DNA from: Nitrospirillum iridis
Lineage (GTDB): Bacteria > Pseudomonadota > Alphaproteobacteria > Azospirillales > Azospirillaceae
DNA length: 64,000 nt
Reading direction: 5' to 3'
Assembly: GCF_014205765.1 (NCBI RefSeq)
Contig: NZ_JACIIZ010000012.1
Span: 62,001 to 126,000 of the forward strand
The notes under the pieces are model-generated. The model did not search any database and was not told where the DNA came from. It saw only the letters and a program-made list of their open reading frames with translations. Both the position numbers and the translations under genes were made by a program. Below, piece by piece: positions 51,060 to 59,370 of the stretch (position 1 is the first letter of the stretch; every line of letters begins with the position of its first letter).

Positions 51060-52232
51060 TCAGGCCGCCAGGGCCGCACAGGTGCGGTCCAGGATGGCCA
51101 CGGCCTCATCGATCTCGCCCTCGCCCACGATCAGCGGCGGCAGGATGCGGATGACGTTTTCGGCGGCGGACACCACCAGCATGCCGTTATCGCGCAGCGC
51201 GTCGACCAGCGTGCCGGCCGGCAGCACGCACTTCACGCCCAGGATCAGGCCCCTGCCGCGCACGCTGTCCAGCACCTTGGGATGGCGCCGCACCAGGGCC
51301 TCCAGCTTGCCCTGCAACAGCGCGCCCTTGGTGACGACACCGTCCAGGAAACCCGGCTGCAGCATCACGTCCAGCACGGCGTTGCCCACGGCGGTGGCCA
51401 AGGGGTTGCCGCCGAAGGTGCTGCCGTGGGTGCCGGCCACCATGCCCTGGGCCGCCTTTTCGGTGGCCAGGCAGGCGCCCAGCGGGAAACCGCCACCGAT
51501 GCCCTTGGCGATGCACATCACGTCCGGGGTGATGCCGGCCCACTCATGGGCGAACAGCTTGCCGCTGCGGCCCATGCCGGACTGGATCTCGTCGAAATAC
51601 AGCAGCAGGCCGTATTCGTCGCAGATGGCGCGCAATGCCCGCAGATAGTCCAGGCTGGCCGGGCGCATACCGCCCTCGCCCAGGATGGGTTCCACCAGGA
51701 TGGCGCCCGTCTCCGGCGTGATGGCGGCGCGCAGCTCATTCAGGTTGTCGTAGGCGACCCGGTCGAAGCTGTCCAGCAGGGGGCCGAAGCCCTTCACCAT
51801 CTTGTCCTGGCCGCTGGCGGCGATGGCCGTCATGGTGCGGCCGTGGAAGTTGCCGCCGGCGACGATGAAGCGGCTCTTCTCCGGATGGCCGGTCTCATAA
51901 TGGTACTTGCGCACCACCTTCACGCCGCATTCCCAGGCCTCGACACCGGAATTGGTGAAGAAGACGGTGTCGGCGAAGGTGACCTCCGTCAGGCGGGCGG
52001 CCAGCTTCTCCGCCTGTCCCACCCGGAACAGGTTGGAGGTGTGCCACAGTTTGTGCGCCTGCTCGGTCAACCGCTCCACCAGGTAGGGATGGGCGTGGCC
52101 CAGGGCGTTCACCGCGATGCCGCTGGTGAAATCCAGGAATCGTCGGCCGGTGGTGTCGTAGAGGAAGCAGCCCTCACCCCGATCGAACACGATGTCGATA
52201 CGGGAATAGGTCGGCATCACGACAGGAATCAC
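51060..52232 (-). CDS. argD: Acetylornithine aminotransferase
   Basis: PLP-dependent class III aminotransferase, 390 aa. The PLP Lys is in VMCIAKGIGGG and the Asp in LLYFDEIQSGMGR. TSGIAVNALGHAHPYLVE and GSTFGGNPLATAVG are further signatures. The GTG at 52232 has AAGGAG 10 nt upstream and is preferred over the ATG five codons later. A TATAAT hexamer (minus strand, 52273-52278) about 42 nt upstream may be its -10; no -35 or ArgR box is clear. Confidence 0.97.
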   Translation of the reverse strand: MIPVVMPTYSRIDIVFDRGEGCFLYDTTGRRFLDFTSGIAVNALGHAHPYLVERLTEQAHKLWHTSNLFRVGQAEKLAARLTEVTFADTVFFTNSGVEAWECGVKVVRKYHYETGHPEKSRFIVAGGNFHGRTMTAIAASGQDKMVKGFGPLLDSFDRVAYDNLNELRAAITPETGAILVEPILGEGGMRPASLDYLRALRAICDEYGLLLYFDEIQSGMGRSGKLFAHEWAGITPDVMCIAKGIGGGFPLGACLATEKAAQGMVAGTHGSTFGGNPLATAVGNAVLDVMLQPGFLDGVVTKGALLQGKLEALVRRHPKVLDSVRGRGLILGVKCVLPAGTLVDALRDNGMLVVSAAENVIRILPPLIVGEGEIDEAVAILDRTCAALAA

Positions 52233-52565
52233 GGCCAGACACTCCTTATATTTCTTGGGGTGCGTACACGAAATTATAACAAAGCCCGGGCCGCCCTCGG
52301 CGCCCGAACCAGGGTTTGGAACCGCCGACTATTGTGCGCGGTAAGGCCTCCGTCAATCTCAACCAGCGCTATCCCGCGCGCGCCCTGCCATGCGCATGCG
52401 GTACGGGGGGAACGCCCGCCCCCCCGTGACCTTCCCGGCGGCCCCTGGCGAAAGGCCCGTCGGGGCAGCCCGGGAGATGTTGCGAAAAGCCCCAGAAACG
52501 CTTAAGAGTTTCAAAGCGTCCGGCCCGTTTCGGCGGGGGCGAAGACGCCGTATGGGGAATTCGGC

Positions 52566-52692
52566 TGCCGGCCATGCCCGGCGCCTTTTTGAATGCCGGC
52601 CAAGCCGGGTAATCTTTGGTTCCGGCCTGCGCCGGGCTATTTTTCAGTTCCGGCCTGCGCCGGACTATTTTCCAGTTCCGGCCTGCGCCGGA
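52566..52692. repeat. Array of about five tandem hairpin repeats before bactofilin
   Basis: Five copies of a small palindrome CCGGCC-N-GCCGG with T-rich spacers occur at 52568, 52596, 52622, 52650 and 52678 (periods 28, 26, 28, 28). The last three share a near-identical 28-nt unit, TTCCGGCCTGCGCCGG plus a CTATTTTTCAG-like tail. Each unit can form a short stem followed by T. The array ends 16 nt before the bactofilin ATG. The rest of 52233-52565 has the argD leader and nothing else I can support. Confidence 0.88.
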
Positions 52693-52707
52693 CGATGAGG
52701 GGGACCG

Positions 52708-53121
52708 ATGGCCAGTGACATCCTCGATCCGCGCAGCTTTCTGCGGCCGGGCCTGAACGGCGGACCGCAGGCGGAACCGGCGCCCGATTTGGGTGGCGGG
52801 GTCACCACCATCTCGCCCGAGGCGCGCATCGAGGGCGCCAAGATTTCCCACTGCCACACGCTGCATGTCGCCGGCCGTCTGGTCGATGTGACGCTGAGCG
52901 AGGTCAAGGTGCTGGAGGTGGCCGAGGGGGGCCATTTCGAGGGCACCGCCGTGGTGGAAAGCATGAAGGTTTCCGGCCGCGCCACCGGCACCATCGAGGT
53001 GACGGGCACCCTGTCCATCGGTGAGACCGGCCAGGTGGAGGGCACCATCCGCTATGGCCGCATCAGCATCGCCGACGGCGGCTCCATCTCCGGCACCATC
53101 CAGAGCGGCCCATCGCACTGA
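52708..53121 (+). CDS. Bactofilin (polymer-forming cytoskeletal protein)
   Basis: 137 aa. An N-terminal disordered tail of about 30 residues leads to a right-handed beta-helix of short repeats (for example ISHCHTLHVAGRLVDVTLSE, GGHFEGTAVVESMKVSGRATG and GTIRYGRISIADGGSISGTI), the bactofilin fold. These polymerise without nucleotide and organise cell shape or envelope enzymes. It is often next to a LytM peptidase, which is absent here. The ATG at 52708 has GAGGGGGA about 8 nt upstream, next to the hairpin array. Confidence 0.93.
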   Translation: MASDILDPRSFLRPGLNGGPQAEPAPDLGGGVTTISPEARIEGAKISHCHTLHVAGRLVDVTLSEVKVLEVAEGGHFEGTAVVESMKVSGRATGTIEVTGTLSIGETGQVEGTIRYGRISIADGGSISGTIQSGPSH

Positions 53122-53166
53122 CGGCCTGACCGACGGCCCTGCCGGGTGGGAAAACAGGTACGGTTC

Positions 53167-53191
53167 AAGGGCGGCCTTCGGGCCGCCCTTT
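53167..53191 (+). terminator. Intrinsic terminator of the bactofilin gene
   Basis: AAGGGCGGCC-TTCG-GGCCGCCCTT with a UUCG tetraloop, followed by TCGCTTTG. It lies 46 nt after the stop. Confidence 0.8.
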
Positions 53192-53248
53192 CGCTTTGTC
53201 CTCCCTTTCTCTTGGCCCCCAAGGAAGGGCCCGTGAGGAACCGCCGAT

Positions 53249-53815
53249 ATGAATGATAGCCACACCATCGGGCGGGATTTGCGGCGCCTGCGCCGGGTGC
53301 GCGGGCTGAAACAGGGGCATGTGGCGGACCTGCTGGGTGTGACCCAGGCGACCGTGTCGCGCTGGGAACGGGGTCTGGCCTGGCCGGATGAGGCGCATAC
53401 GGCCCTCATCGCCCGGCTGCTGAGCCAGGGGCCGACCCAGGCCACCCCGGGCCAGGACAGCGCGCTGAAGCACCTGGTGCGGCGTTCCCGCGATCCCGTG
53501 CACCTGATTTGCGACCGCAGCCACCGGCTGCTGGCGGCATCGCCCGCGCGAGAGGCGGAATGGACGGTATCGGCCAGCACGGTGCTGGGCCGGCCCCTGC
53601 TGTCCTACGCGACGCCACAGATCCTGGCGGCGGAATCCGGCCTGGCGGATGCCGGCTGGTATGACCGGCCGGATGGCGTGCTGGATCTGGAAACCGAAAC
53701 CAACCACCGCCCGGATTTGCTGATCCGCCGTAGCCGCATGCGCTGGGAACGCATCCTGCTGGAGGATGGCACGGCGGGCCGCCTGGTCACCACCTTGCGC
53801 TGGGGCGGGCCGTAA
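53249..53815 (+). CDS. XRE-family regulator with PAS-like sensor domain
   Basis: 188 aa. The HTH (RDLRRLRRVRGLKQGHVADLLGVTQATVSRWERG, residues 8-42, in parts) is XRE-type. The C-terminal portion from about residue 75 resembles a PAS-type domain (HLICDRSHRLLAASPARE and VLGRPLLSYATPQILAAES). This suggests ligand- or redox-responsive control, with target and signal unknown. The ATG at 53249 lies after the bactofilin terminator; a ribosome site GAGG is present about 10 nt upstream. Confidence 0.8.
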   Translation: MNDSHTIGRDLRRLRRVRGLKQGHVADLLGVTQATVSRWERGLAWPDEAHTALIARLLSQGPTQATPGQDSALKHLVRRSRDPVHLICDRSHRLLAASPAREAEWTVSASTVLGRPLLSYATPQILAAESGLADAGWYDRPDGVLDLETETNHRPDLLIRRSRMRWERILLEDGTAGRLVTTLRWGGP

Positions 53816-53832
53816 GCCCCGCCTCCCCTGCC

Positions 53833-54408
53833 CTAACCCTGCGTTTCCTGCGCCGACAGGATGCCCTGCAAGGTGTCGCCGCCGGCGATGGGAACGCCGC
53901 TGCGCGCACCGGTCTGGTTGCTGTTGGCGGCGACCTGGCTGCCATAGCCGGCTGCCTGCCCGGTGCCGCCGCCTCCGCCTTGCGTGGCGTCCTGCAGGCC
54001 GTTCTTGCCGTCCTTGCCGCTGGAGGTCATCTGGCGGACCTTCTGTTCCACCTCGCGCATGATGGCGCGCTCCAGATCCGCCCTCTGGTCAGCCGGCATG
54101 TTGGCCACGTCGCCGGTCGTCAGGCCCTTGGACTGCAGCGTATCCTCGGCGATCTTCTGCTTCATCTGCTTGATCTGATAGGACCAGTACCCCTGTAACC
54201 CGCCGGTGGTCATATCCTTCAGCATGGTTTGGGGATCGTCGTCCCCCTTCAGCATGTCGGCGAAGGCGCTGTCGGTTTGGGCGTTGGACAGACTGCCGCC
54301 GCCGCCCAGGCTGCTGGTCGCACCGGTGCCGCCGCTGCCCGCCGCGCCGAAGCCGCCATAGGCGTTGGCGGCGGACTGGGTCTGGTTGCTGGTGTTCAGG
54401 AACGACAT
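53833..54408 (-). CDS. Hypothetical protein, paralogue 1 of a tandem pair
   Basis: 191 aa. Gly/Ser-rich, probably disordered N-terminus (about 40 residues) and C-terminus, with a conserved helical core, FADMLKGDDDPQTMLKDM, YWSYQIKQMKQKI and LTTGDVANMPADQRADLERAIMREVEQKVRQM. The core matches the gene at 54662 closely. The GL...MP/S-x-x-x-R-A-x-(L/V)-E pattern resembles an uncharacterised family of small alphaproteobacterial proteins. No function is assigned. The ATG at 54408 has only a weak GGGGGA upstream. Confidence 0.75.
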   Translation of the reverse strand: MSFLNTSNQTQSAANAYGGFGAAGSGGTGATSSLGGGGSLSNAQTDSAFADMLKGDDDPQTMLKDMTTGGLQGYWSYQIKQMKQKIAEDTLQSKGLTTGDVANMPADQRADLERAIMREVEQKVRQMTSSGKDGKNGLQDATQGGGGGTGQAAGYGSQVAANSNQTGARSGVPIAGGDTLQGILSAQETQG

Positions 54409-54628
54409 GGTCTTCGGTCCCCCGCCCCGTGACGCGGGGCCCCATGGAGTGGAACGGGAATGGCCCAAGGCCGGCCGACGCGCGCCAGGGTCAACGAGCC
54501 GTTGCCAAGCAAGGGCCGGGCCGCGCTGGTCAGCGGCAAAAATGCCAAGAATTGCTTACTGCCGCGCCCCTGGCGCGTCGGTTTAGAGCGGCAAGGAACA
54601 TCTGCCGTGCGGCAGAAGATTCCGACAT

Positions 54629-54647
54629 ATCGGCAATTATTGCCGAT
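54629..54647. promoter_or_regulatory. Perfect 19-bp palindrome between the paralogues
   Basis: ATCGGCAATTATTGCCGAT, 9-bp arms around one base. A second hairpin, ATCTGCCGTGCGGCAGAAGAT-like, lies at about 54600-54620. It could be an operator for paralogue 1 (start 220 nt further) or part of the 3' end of paralogue 2 (15 nt after its stop). There is no T-tract. Confidence 0.5.
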
Positions 54648-54661
54648 CTGCCACCATCGCC

Positions 54662-55174
54662 TCACCCCGCCTCTTGTTCCATCAGCATGCTTTGCAGGGT
54701 GGCGTCCCCCAAGGCGCCGCGCGACACGACCGCCGCCCCGCCGGTCGCCGTCGGCGCCGGCCGCGATGGATCGGCACTGTCGTCGATCTGGCCGTCAGGG
54801 CCCCGGTCTTCCAGTTTGCCCCCCTTGGCCGCTTGGCCGGAGGTCATTTCCCGGACCTGCCGCGCCACCTCCCGCATGATCAGGCCCTCCACCTCCGCGC
54901 GGTCGTCTTCCGACATCTGGGCCAGTCCTTCACGGGTCACACCCATGGCGCCCATGACCTGCTGGGCGATCCGCGCCTTCATCTCCTTCACCCGCCAGGC
55001 CCAATAGCCCTTGAAGCCCCCGCTGGTGATCTCCGCCAGCATGTCCTTGGGGTCGTCGCCGCCTTTCAGGAGGTCGGCGAACTCACCGTCCGTCTTCTGG
55101 TTCGCAGCCTTGTTGGCGGCCGCTTTCTGGCTGGCGGCGGCCGTGCCGCCGTCGCTGGTGGAAATCGCGGTCAT
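54662..55174 (-). CDS. Hypothetical protein, paralogue 2 of a tandem pair
   Basis: 170 aa. The core FADLLKGGDDPKDMLAEI, YWAWRVKEMKARI and MGVTREGLAQMSEDDRAEVEGLIMREVARQVREMTSG aligns position by position with the gene at 53833, so the two arose by duplication. The flanking tails differ. No signal or membrane segment was found. Ala-rich low-complexity precedes the core. Function is unknown. The ATG at 55174 is preceded by GGGGGA about 7 nt upstream; a longer in-frame start at 55273 is less likely. Confidence 0.75.
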   Translation of the reverse strand: MTAISTSDGGTAAASQKAAANKAANQKTDGEFADLLKGGDDPKDMLAEITSGGFKGYWAWRVKEMKARIAQQVMGAMGVTREGLAQMSEDDRAEVEGLIMREVARQVREMTSGQAAKGGKLEDRGPDGQIDDSADPSRPAPTATGGAAVVSRGALGDATLQSMLMEQEAG

Positions 55175-55291
55175 GGTCGTCCCCCTGGCTGGCCAAAGGG
55201 GTGGGACTGCCCCACCCGGGACGACAATCATGCAAATATCATGCAGCCCCCGATCGCAGCCCGGGCAGTGCAACCGGGGGGCGGGAAAGCG

Positions 55292-56278
55292 TCAGCCGAA
55301 GCGCTTCAGCCGTTCCACCAGCAGGTCGAAGAAGGCGTCGCTGTCGGCCCGCAGCATGACGGTGGCGTTGCGCACCCGGCCGGTGGTGTTCCAGCGGTCG
55401 ATGACCGTCTGGCCGGTGGTCAGCGGGCTGCCCGTCTCGATCTCGACATTGACCGTCTTGCCCTGGAAAATCTCCGGCCGGATCAGCCAGGCGATGACGC
55501 AGGGATCGTGCAGCGGGCCACCATCGGTGCCGTACTTGTGCTCGTCATAGCGCTGGTAGAAATCCAGCATCTCATGGGTCGCCTGGGCCACCCGGTTGCC
55601 CACAGCCTGGATGCGGTCCATGTGCCGGCGGGATGTGAGCACCTGGTGGGTGACGTCCAGGGGGAACATGACGATGGGCACGCCCGACTTGAAGACGATG
55701 TCGGCGGCGTGCGGGTCGACATAGATGTTGAACTCGGCGCAGGGGGTGGAATTGCCCCCCTCCATCTGCGCGCCGCCCATCAGCACGATCTGCCGCAGGC
55801 GGGAGGCTATCGCCGGTTCCTTCACCAACGCGCGGGCCACGTTGGTCAGCGGCCCCAGGGGGCAGAGGGTGACGGCGCCCGCTTCCTCGCGCATCACCGT
55901 GTCGATGATGAAGTCGACGGCGTGCTGGTCCTGCAGGGGCATGGTGGGCTCCGGCAGCACGGGGCCATCCAGGCCGGTGTCGCCATGCACCTCGGGGGCG
56001 GTGTGCAGCAGCCGCACCAGGGGCCGGTCGCAGCCGGCATAGACCTTCACGTCGGGCCGGCCGGCCAGCTCGCACACCCGCCTGGCGTTCTTCTCGGTCC
56101 AGGGCAGGGGCGCGTTGCCGGCCACGGCGGTGATGCCCAGCACCTCGACATCCTCCGGGCTGGCCAGCGCCAGCAGGATGGCGACGGCGTCATCCTGGCC
56201 GGGATCGGTGTCGATGATGATCTTGTAAGGCTTGGCGGCGGGGGTGGACGCCGTCGGCGCTGCGGGGGTGGTGATCAT
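55292..56278 (-). CDS. Nucleoside hydrolase (IUNH family)
   Basis: 328 aa. The calcium-binding motif IIIDTDPGQDDAVAI is at residues 19-33. The downstream VHGDTGLDGP region, PLGPLTNVARAL, MGGAQMEGGNSTPCAEFNIYVDP and LHDPCVIAWLI (last Asp ligand) complete the family set. It cleaves the N-glycosidic bond of ribonucleosides for purine or pyrimidine salvage; specificity cannot be read. The ATG at 56278 with the upstream extension excluded gives an N-terminal Thr/Ala/Pro leader. Confidence 0.93.
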   Translation of the reverse strand: MITTPAAPTASTPAAKPYKIIIDTDPGQDDAVAILLALASPEDVEVLGITAVAGNAPLPWTEKNARRVCELAGRPDVKVYAGCDRPLVRLLHTAPEVHGDTGLDGPVLPEPTMPLQDQHAVDFIIDTVMREEAGAVTLCPLGPLTNVARALVKEPAIASRLRQIVLMGGAQMEGGNSTPCAEFNIYVDPHAADIVFKSGVPIVMFPLDVTHQVLTSRRHMDRIQAVGNRVAQATHEMLDFYQRYDEHKYGTDGGPLHDPCVIAWLIRPEIFQGKTVNVEIETGSPLTTGQTVIDRWNTTGRVRNATVMLRADSDAFFDLLVERLKRFG

Positions 56279-56422
56279 GGCGGGACCGTCTGTCTGAAGC
56301 GGCGTGCGGAAAGGCCGACACTTAGCGCGAAAACCACTTGAGAGGAAGCCGCCCACCCCGTTTTATGGCGCTGTCAATCGGGGGGCCATGCGCCCCCCGC
56401 CCTTCGCCTGCCCAGAGCCTCC

Positions 56423-57136
56423 ATGCCCCAGTCCACACCCCTCCCCGCCGCCGCATTGCCGGGCGACCATCCGCCAGGTGCCCCCCTGCCGGGCTTGGCG
56501 GTGTTCGACTTCGACGGCACCCTGGTGTTGGGCGACAGCCTGCTGCCCTTCCTGGCGCGGGTCGTGGGACGGGAGACGTTGCGCCGCCATCTGGCCGGGA
56601 GCATGGCCGGCGCCGCCTCCCGCCGGTTGCCCCGCCCCAGAGGCCTGGCGAACGCCTTGGTGAAGGCGGGCGATGCCGCGGACGCGGACGATGACTTCAA
56701 GACAGCGTTCAAGCGCCGGCTGCTACGCCGCTGCCTGGCGGGGGTGCCACTGGATCAGGCGCGGGAGGCGGCGGCGGCGATGGCCGCCTGGGTGCGCTGG
56801 CACAAGCCGCTGCGCGACACCCTGCTGCGCCATGCCGACCAGGGGCACCGGGTGCTGGTGGCCACCGGCGCGTTGACCCTCTACATGCCGACCCTGCTGG
56901 CCGACCTGCCGGTGCACGACCTGTTGGGCACGGAAATGGCGGTGGATGAGGACGGCCGCCTGACGGGGGAGATGGTGGCCGGCAACTGCGTGCGGGCGGA
57001 AAAGGCCCGGCGCCTGGCGTTGTGGATGCAGGAGACGGGCCCCTATGGCCGGCGCTGGGGCTATGGCAACCAGCCCAGCGACCTGCCCTTCCTGGCGTTG
57101 ATGGATGAGGCGACGGTGGTGCCGACGGCGCATTGA
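56423..57136 (+). CDS. HAD-IB family hydrolase
   Basis: 237 aa. Motif I AVFDFDGTLVLGDSLLPF is at residues 26-43. Motif II is LVATGALTLYMPTL, and motifs III and IV are EKARRLALWMQ and YGNQPSDLPFLALMDEATVV. The SerB-like subfamily IB includes phosphoserine phosphatase and lysophosphatidic acid/glycerol-phosphate phosphatases, so a phosphomonoester is likely but unspecified. In motif IV the usual GDSxxDxPML is GNQPSDLPFL. The N-terminal 24 residues are Pro/Ala-rich. Confidence 0.85.
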   Translation: MPQSTPLPAAALPGDHPPGAPLPGLAVFDFDGTLVLGDSLLPFLARVVGRETLRRHLAGSMAGAASRRLPRPRGLANALVKAGDAADADDDFKTAFKRRLLRRCLAGVPLDQAREAAAAMAAWVRWHKPLRDTLLRHADQGHRVLVATGALTLYMPTLLADLPVHDLLGTEMAVDEDGRLTGEMVAGNCVRAEKARRLALWMQETGPYGRRWGYGNQPSDLPFLALMDEATVVPTAH

Positions 57137-57178
57137 GGCGCGCCGCTACCGCCCTACCGCCGCGGGGCCGGCGGCCCC

Positions 57179-58039
57179 TCAGAGTTTGATGTAAGGCGCG
57201 CGCACGCCGACGGGCGTGCCCAGGGTGAAGCCCAGCGCCTCGTCGGCCCGGCCCTGGTTGACCGCGATCTCCACCAGGCCGCTGGAGTTGACGTACCAGA
57301 AGGCGGTGCCCTTGGGCACGGCGCCGAAGGTGGGCGCGGGCCCCACCGCCTGGCCGCCACCAGTGCCCCGGACCCATAGGCGGGCATCCGGCGCCACGCC
57401 GCCGCCCAGCGGACCGACAGGACGCAGCCCGGTCCAGCCATTGCCATAGCCATCGATATAGAGGATGCGCGCGGCATCGGCCGTTACCCCTGCCGGGTCG
57501 GTCCCCACAAGATCGGTCCCTACAAGATCGGTAATGGCCAAGGGGCGCCCCCAATCCCCCAGACCACGCCCCTCCGCCAGCAGGGCCGCCACCGGCGCGA
57601 ACAGGTCGCGGCCATGGAAGGAGACGGACAGCGCCGGGGGCCGCCAGGTGATCTCCCACGCGTCGGCCTGGCCGCCGCTGGCGGCAGTGTCGGCGATCAG
57701 AGGCTGGAACAAGCCATTGTCCGGCCCCACCAGCCAAACCGGCCCGTCCAGGTGGGGATGCCCGCCGCCCAGGCGCACCGCCAGGGGGCGGCGCTCCGTT
57801 CCCACGCCGGGATCGACCACCGCGAGGAAGACGGCCGGCGCGGCACGGGGCGGCAAGGCCACCAAGGTGGACGGCAGCAGCGCCGCCAGCAGGCGGCCGG
57901 CGGCCTGGGCGTCGAAGGCGGGGGCGTCATGCATCAGGTCGATGACGGGGGTTCCGGCCGGCGCGCGAGCCGCCAGCACCGCCCGCATCTGGCCGACATA
58001 AGGGCCGGACCAACCGAAATCGGTGTAGAGGAAAATCAT
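57179..58039 (-). CDS. SAM hydrolase/SAM-dependent halogenase-like protein (DUF62)
   Basis: 286 aa. Family features are the N-terminus MIFLYTDFGWSGPYVGQMR, then VIDLMHDAPAFD, FLAVVDPGVGTERRPLAVR, VGPDNGLFQPL and SFHGRDLFAPVAA. Members act as S-adenosyl-L-methionine hydrolase (adenosine forming). The region near residues 175-185 contains a duplicated LVGTD unit (LVGTDLVGTDPAG) made by a 15-nt direct repeat. The ATG at 58039 is the natural start. It precedes no other gene on the same strand until the window's HAD gene, which is opposite. Confidence 0.88.
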   Translation of the reverse strand: MIFLYTDFGWSGPYVGQMRAVLAARAPAGTPVIDLMHDAPAFDAQAAGRLLAALLPSTLVALPPRAAPAVFLAVVDPGVGTERRPLAVRLGGGHPHLDGPVWLVGPDNGLFQPLIADTAASGGQADAWEITWRPPALSVSFHGRDLFAPVAALLAEGRGLGDWGRPLAITDLVGTDLVGTDPAGVTADAARILYIDGYGNGWTGLRPVGPLGGGVAPDARLWVRGTGGGQAVGPAPTFGAVPKGTAFWYVNSSGLVEIAVNQGRADEALGFTLGTPVGVRAPYIKL

Positions 58040-58105
58040 GGCGGCAGCCTCGCGCGGGGAAGGAAGGGGCGCATGGGTCCATCATGGCCAGCGGGGGCGC
58101 CCAAT

Positions 58106-58136
58106 GGAAAGGGCCGCCCGGTTTCCCGGACGGCCC
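58106..58136 (-). terminator. Hairpin terminator after the BI-1 gene
   Basis: On the minus strand GGGCCGTCCGG pairs with CCGGGCGGCCC (one wobble) around GAAA, followed by TTTCC. It lies about 50 nt after the BI-1 stop and before the SAM hydrolase start. Confidence 0.7.
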
Positions 58137-58188
58137 CCCACGCCTAACCCTATTGGTGAGGCCCCTGCTCGCAGGGACAGGCCCCCGC

Positions 58189-58911
58189 TTAGTTGCGGCG
58201 GTCGCCCATCAGTTGCATCAGGGAGATGAAGATGTTGATGAAGTCGAGGTACAGGCTCAGCGCGCCCATGACGGCCAGCTTGGTGTTGGCCTCGGTGCCC
58301 CAGGACTCGGCGTACATCTCCTTGATGCGCTGGCTGTCGTAGGCGGTCAGGCCGGTGAAGATCAGCACGCCCAGGGCCGACACCGCGAATTGCAGCGCGC
58401 TGGAGGCCAGGAAGATGTTGACCACACTGGCGATGACCAGGCCGATGACGCCCATGATCAGGAAGGAGCCGAACTGCGTCAGGTCACGCTTGGCGGTGTA
58501 GCCGTACAGCGAGGCGCCGGCGAAGGTGGCGGCCGAGATGAAGAAGACGCGGGCGATGCTGGCGCCGGTGAACACCAGGAAGATGCTCATGAGCGACAGG
58601 CCCATGGCCGCGCAGTAGGCGAAGAAGACGGTGCGCAGCGTGCCCGACGACATGCGGTTGACGCCGGCCGACAGCGCGAAGACGAAACCGATCGGGGCCA
58701 GCATGACCACCCACTTCAGCGGCGTGCCGAAGATGGCCGCCACCAGGGCCGGGGACTGGGCCCCGAAGAAGGCCACAAGGCCGGTGACGATCAGGCCGAC
58801 AGTCATATAGTTGAAGACGCGCAGCATGTGCTGGCGCAGGCCCTCATCAAATAGGGCCCGGTCGTAAGCGCCGGTGCTCGACGCATAACGATTGTAGGGT
58901 CCGATAGCCAT
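58189..58911 (-). CDS. Bax inhibitor-1/YccA family membrane protein
   Basis: 240 aa with seven predicted membrane helices. Family features include YMTVGLIVTGLVAFF, the acidic-switch region LIFTGLTAYDSQRIKEMY and LYLDFINIFISLMQLMG at the C-terminus. Structural work on a bacterial member (YetJ) shows pH-sensitive calcium leak; E. coli YccA inhibits FtsH. The ATG at 58911 gives the standard N-terminus, and the in-frame extension to 59163 is not homologous. Confidence 0.93.
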   Translation of the reverse strand: MAIGPYNRYASSTGAYDRALFDEGLRQHMLRVFNYMTVGLIVTGLVAFFGAQSPALVAAIFGTPLKWVVMLAPIGFVFALSAGVNRMSSGTLRTVFFAYCAAMGLSLMSIFLVFTGASIARVFFISAATFAGASLYGYTAKRDLTQFGSFLIMGVIGLVIASVVNIFLASSALQFAVSALGVLIFTGLTAYDSQRIKEMYAESWGTEANTKLAVMGALSLYLDFINIFISLMQLMGDRRN

Positions 58912-59170
58912 GACGTTCCTCGAATGGTCCCAGGTTAAACCCAGACGACCCCCATGGGCCGCGACTTCCATATTGTCCCACTGGCCCCGTGATTCAACGG
59001 TAAAGCGACCGATGCCCGAACGGGTTACACACTTGTAATGTGGGCGGGATTGGGCGACGGCGCCAGGACAGCTGCCAAAAGGCGCCGGGCGTTCAAAGGC
59101 GGGAGGAAGCGTTTCACCGAAAATGGGGAGCGCGCAAGGGCGACGGCGGCGGGTTCCGGTCAACCGGAAC

Positions 59171-59244
59171 TGGAGCGGGTGAAGGGAATCGAACCCTCGT
59201 CGTAAGCTTGGGAAGCTTCTGCTCTACCATTGAGCTACACCCGC
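59171..59244 (-). tRNA. tRNA-Gly (anticodon CCC)
   Basis: 74 nt. The acceptor GCGGGTG pairs with CACCCGC, followed by T and encoded CCA. The anticodon loop TTCCCAA gives CCC, flanked by GAAGC and GCTT. The T-arm has GGTTCGATTCCC. Confidence 0.96.
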
Positions 59245-59370
59245 GCCGGGAAAGAGCTTATAGGGCTTTCCGGAGCGGCGTTCAAGCGGCAGTGGAGCCG
59301 CCGCTGGTGAACGCGGTCAAAATACCCTCAGTCCTCCGGGTCATTGCGGTTGGCCGGCGGACCGGACGGT

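Noticed and set aside
52566-52692. CRISPR-like array
   Set aside because: The repeats are contiguous with T-rich tails, there are no unique spacers of constant length, and no cas genes are present.
54674-56341. Long plus-strand frame spanning paralogue 2 and the nucleoside hydrolase
   Set aside because: It runs through two well-supported minus-strand genes and shows no recognisable domain.
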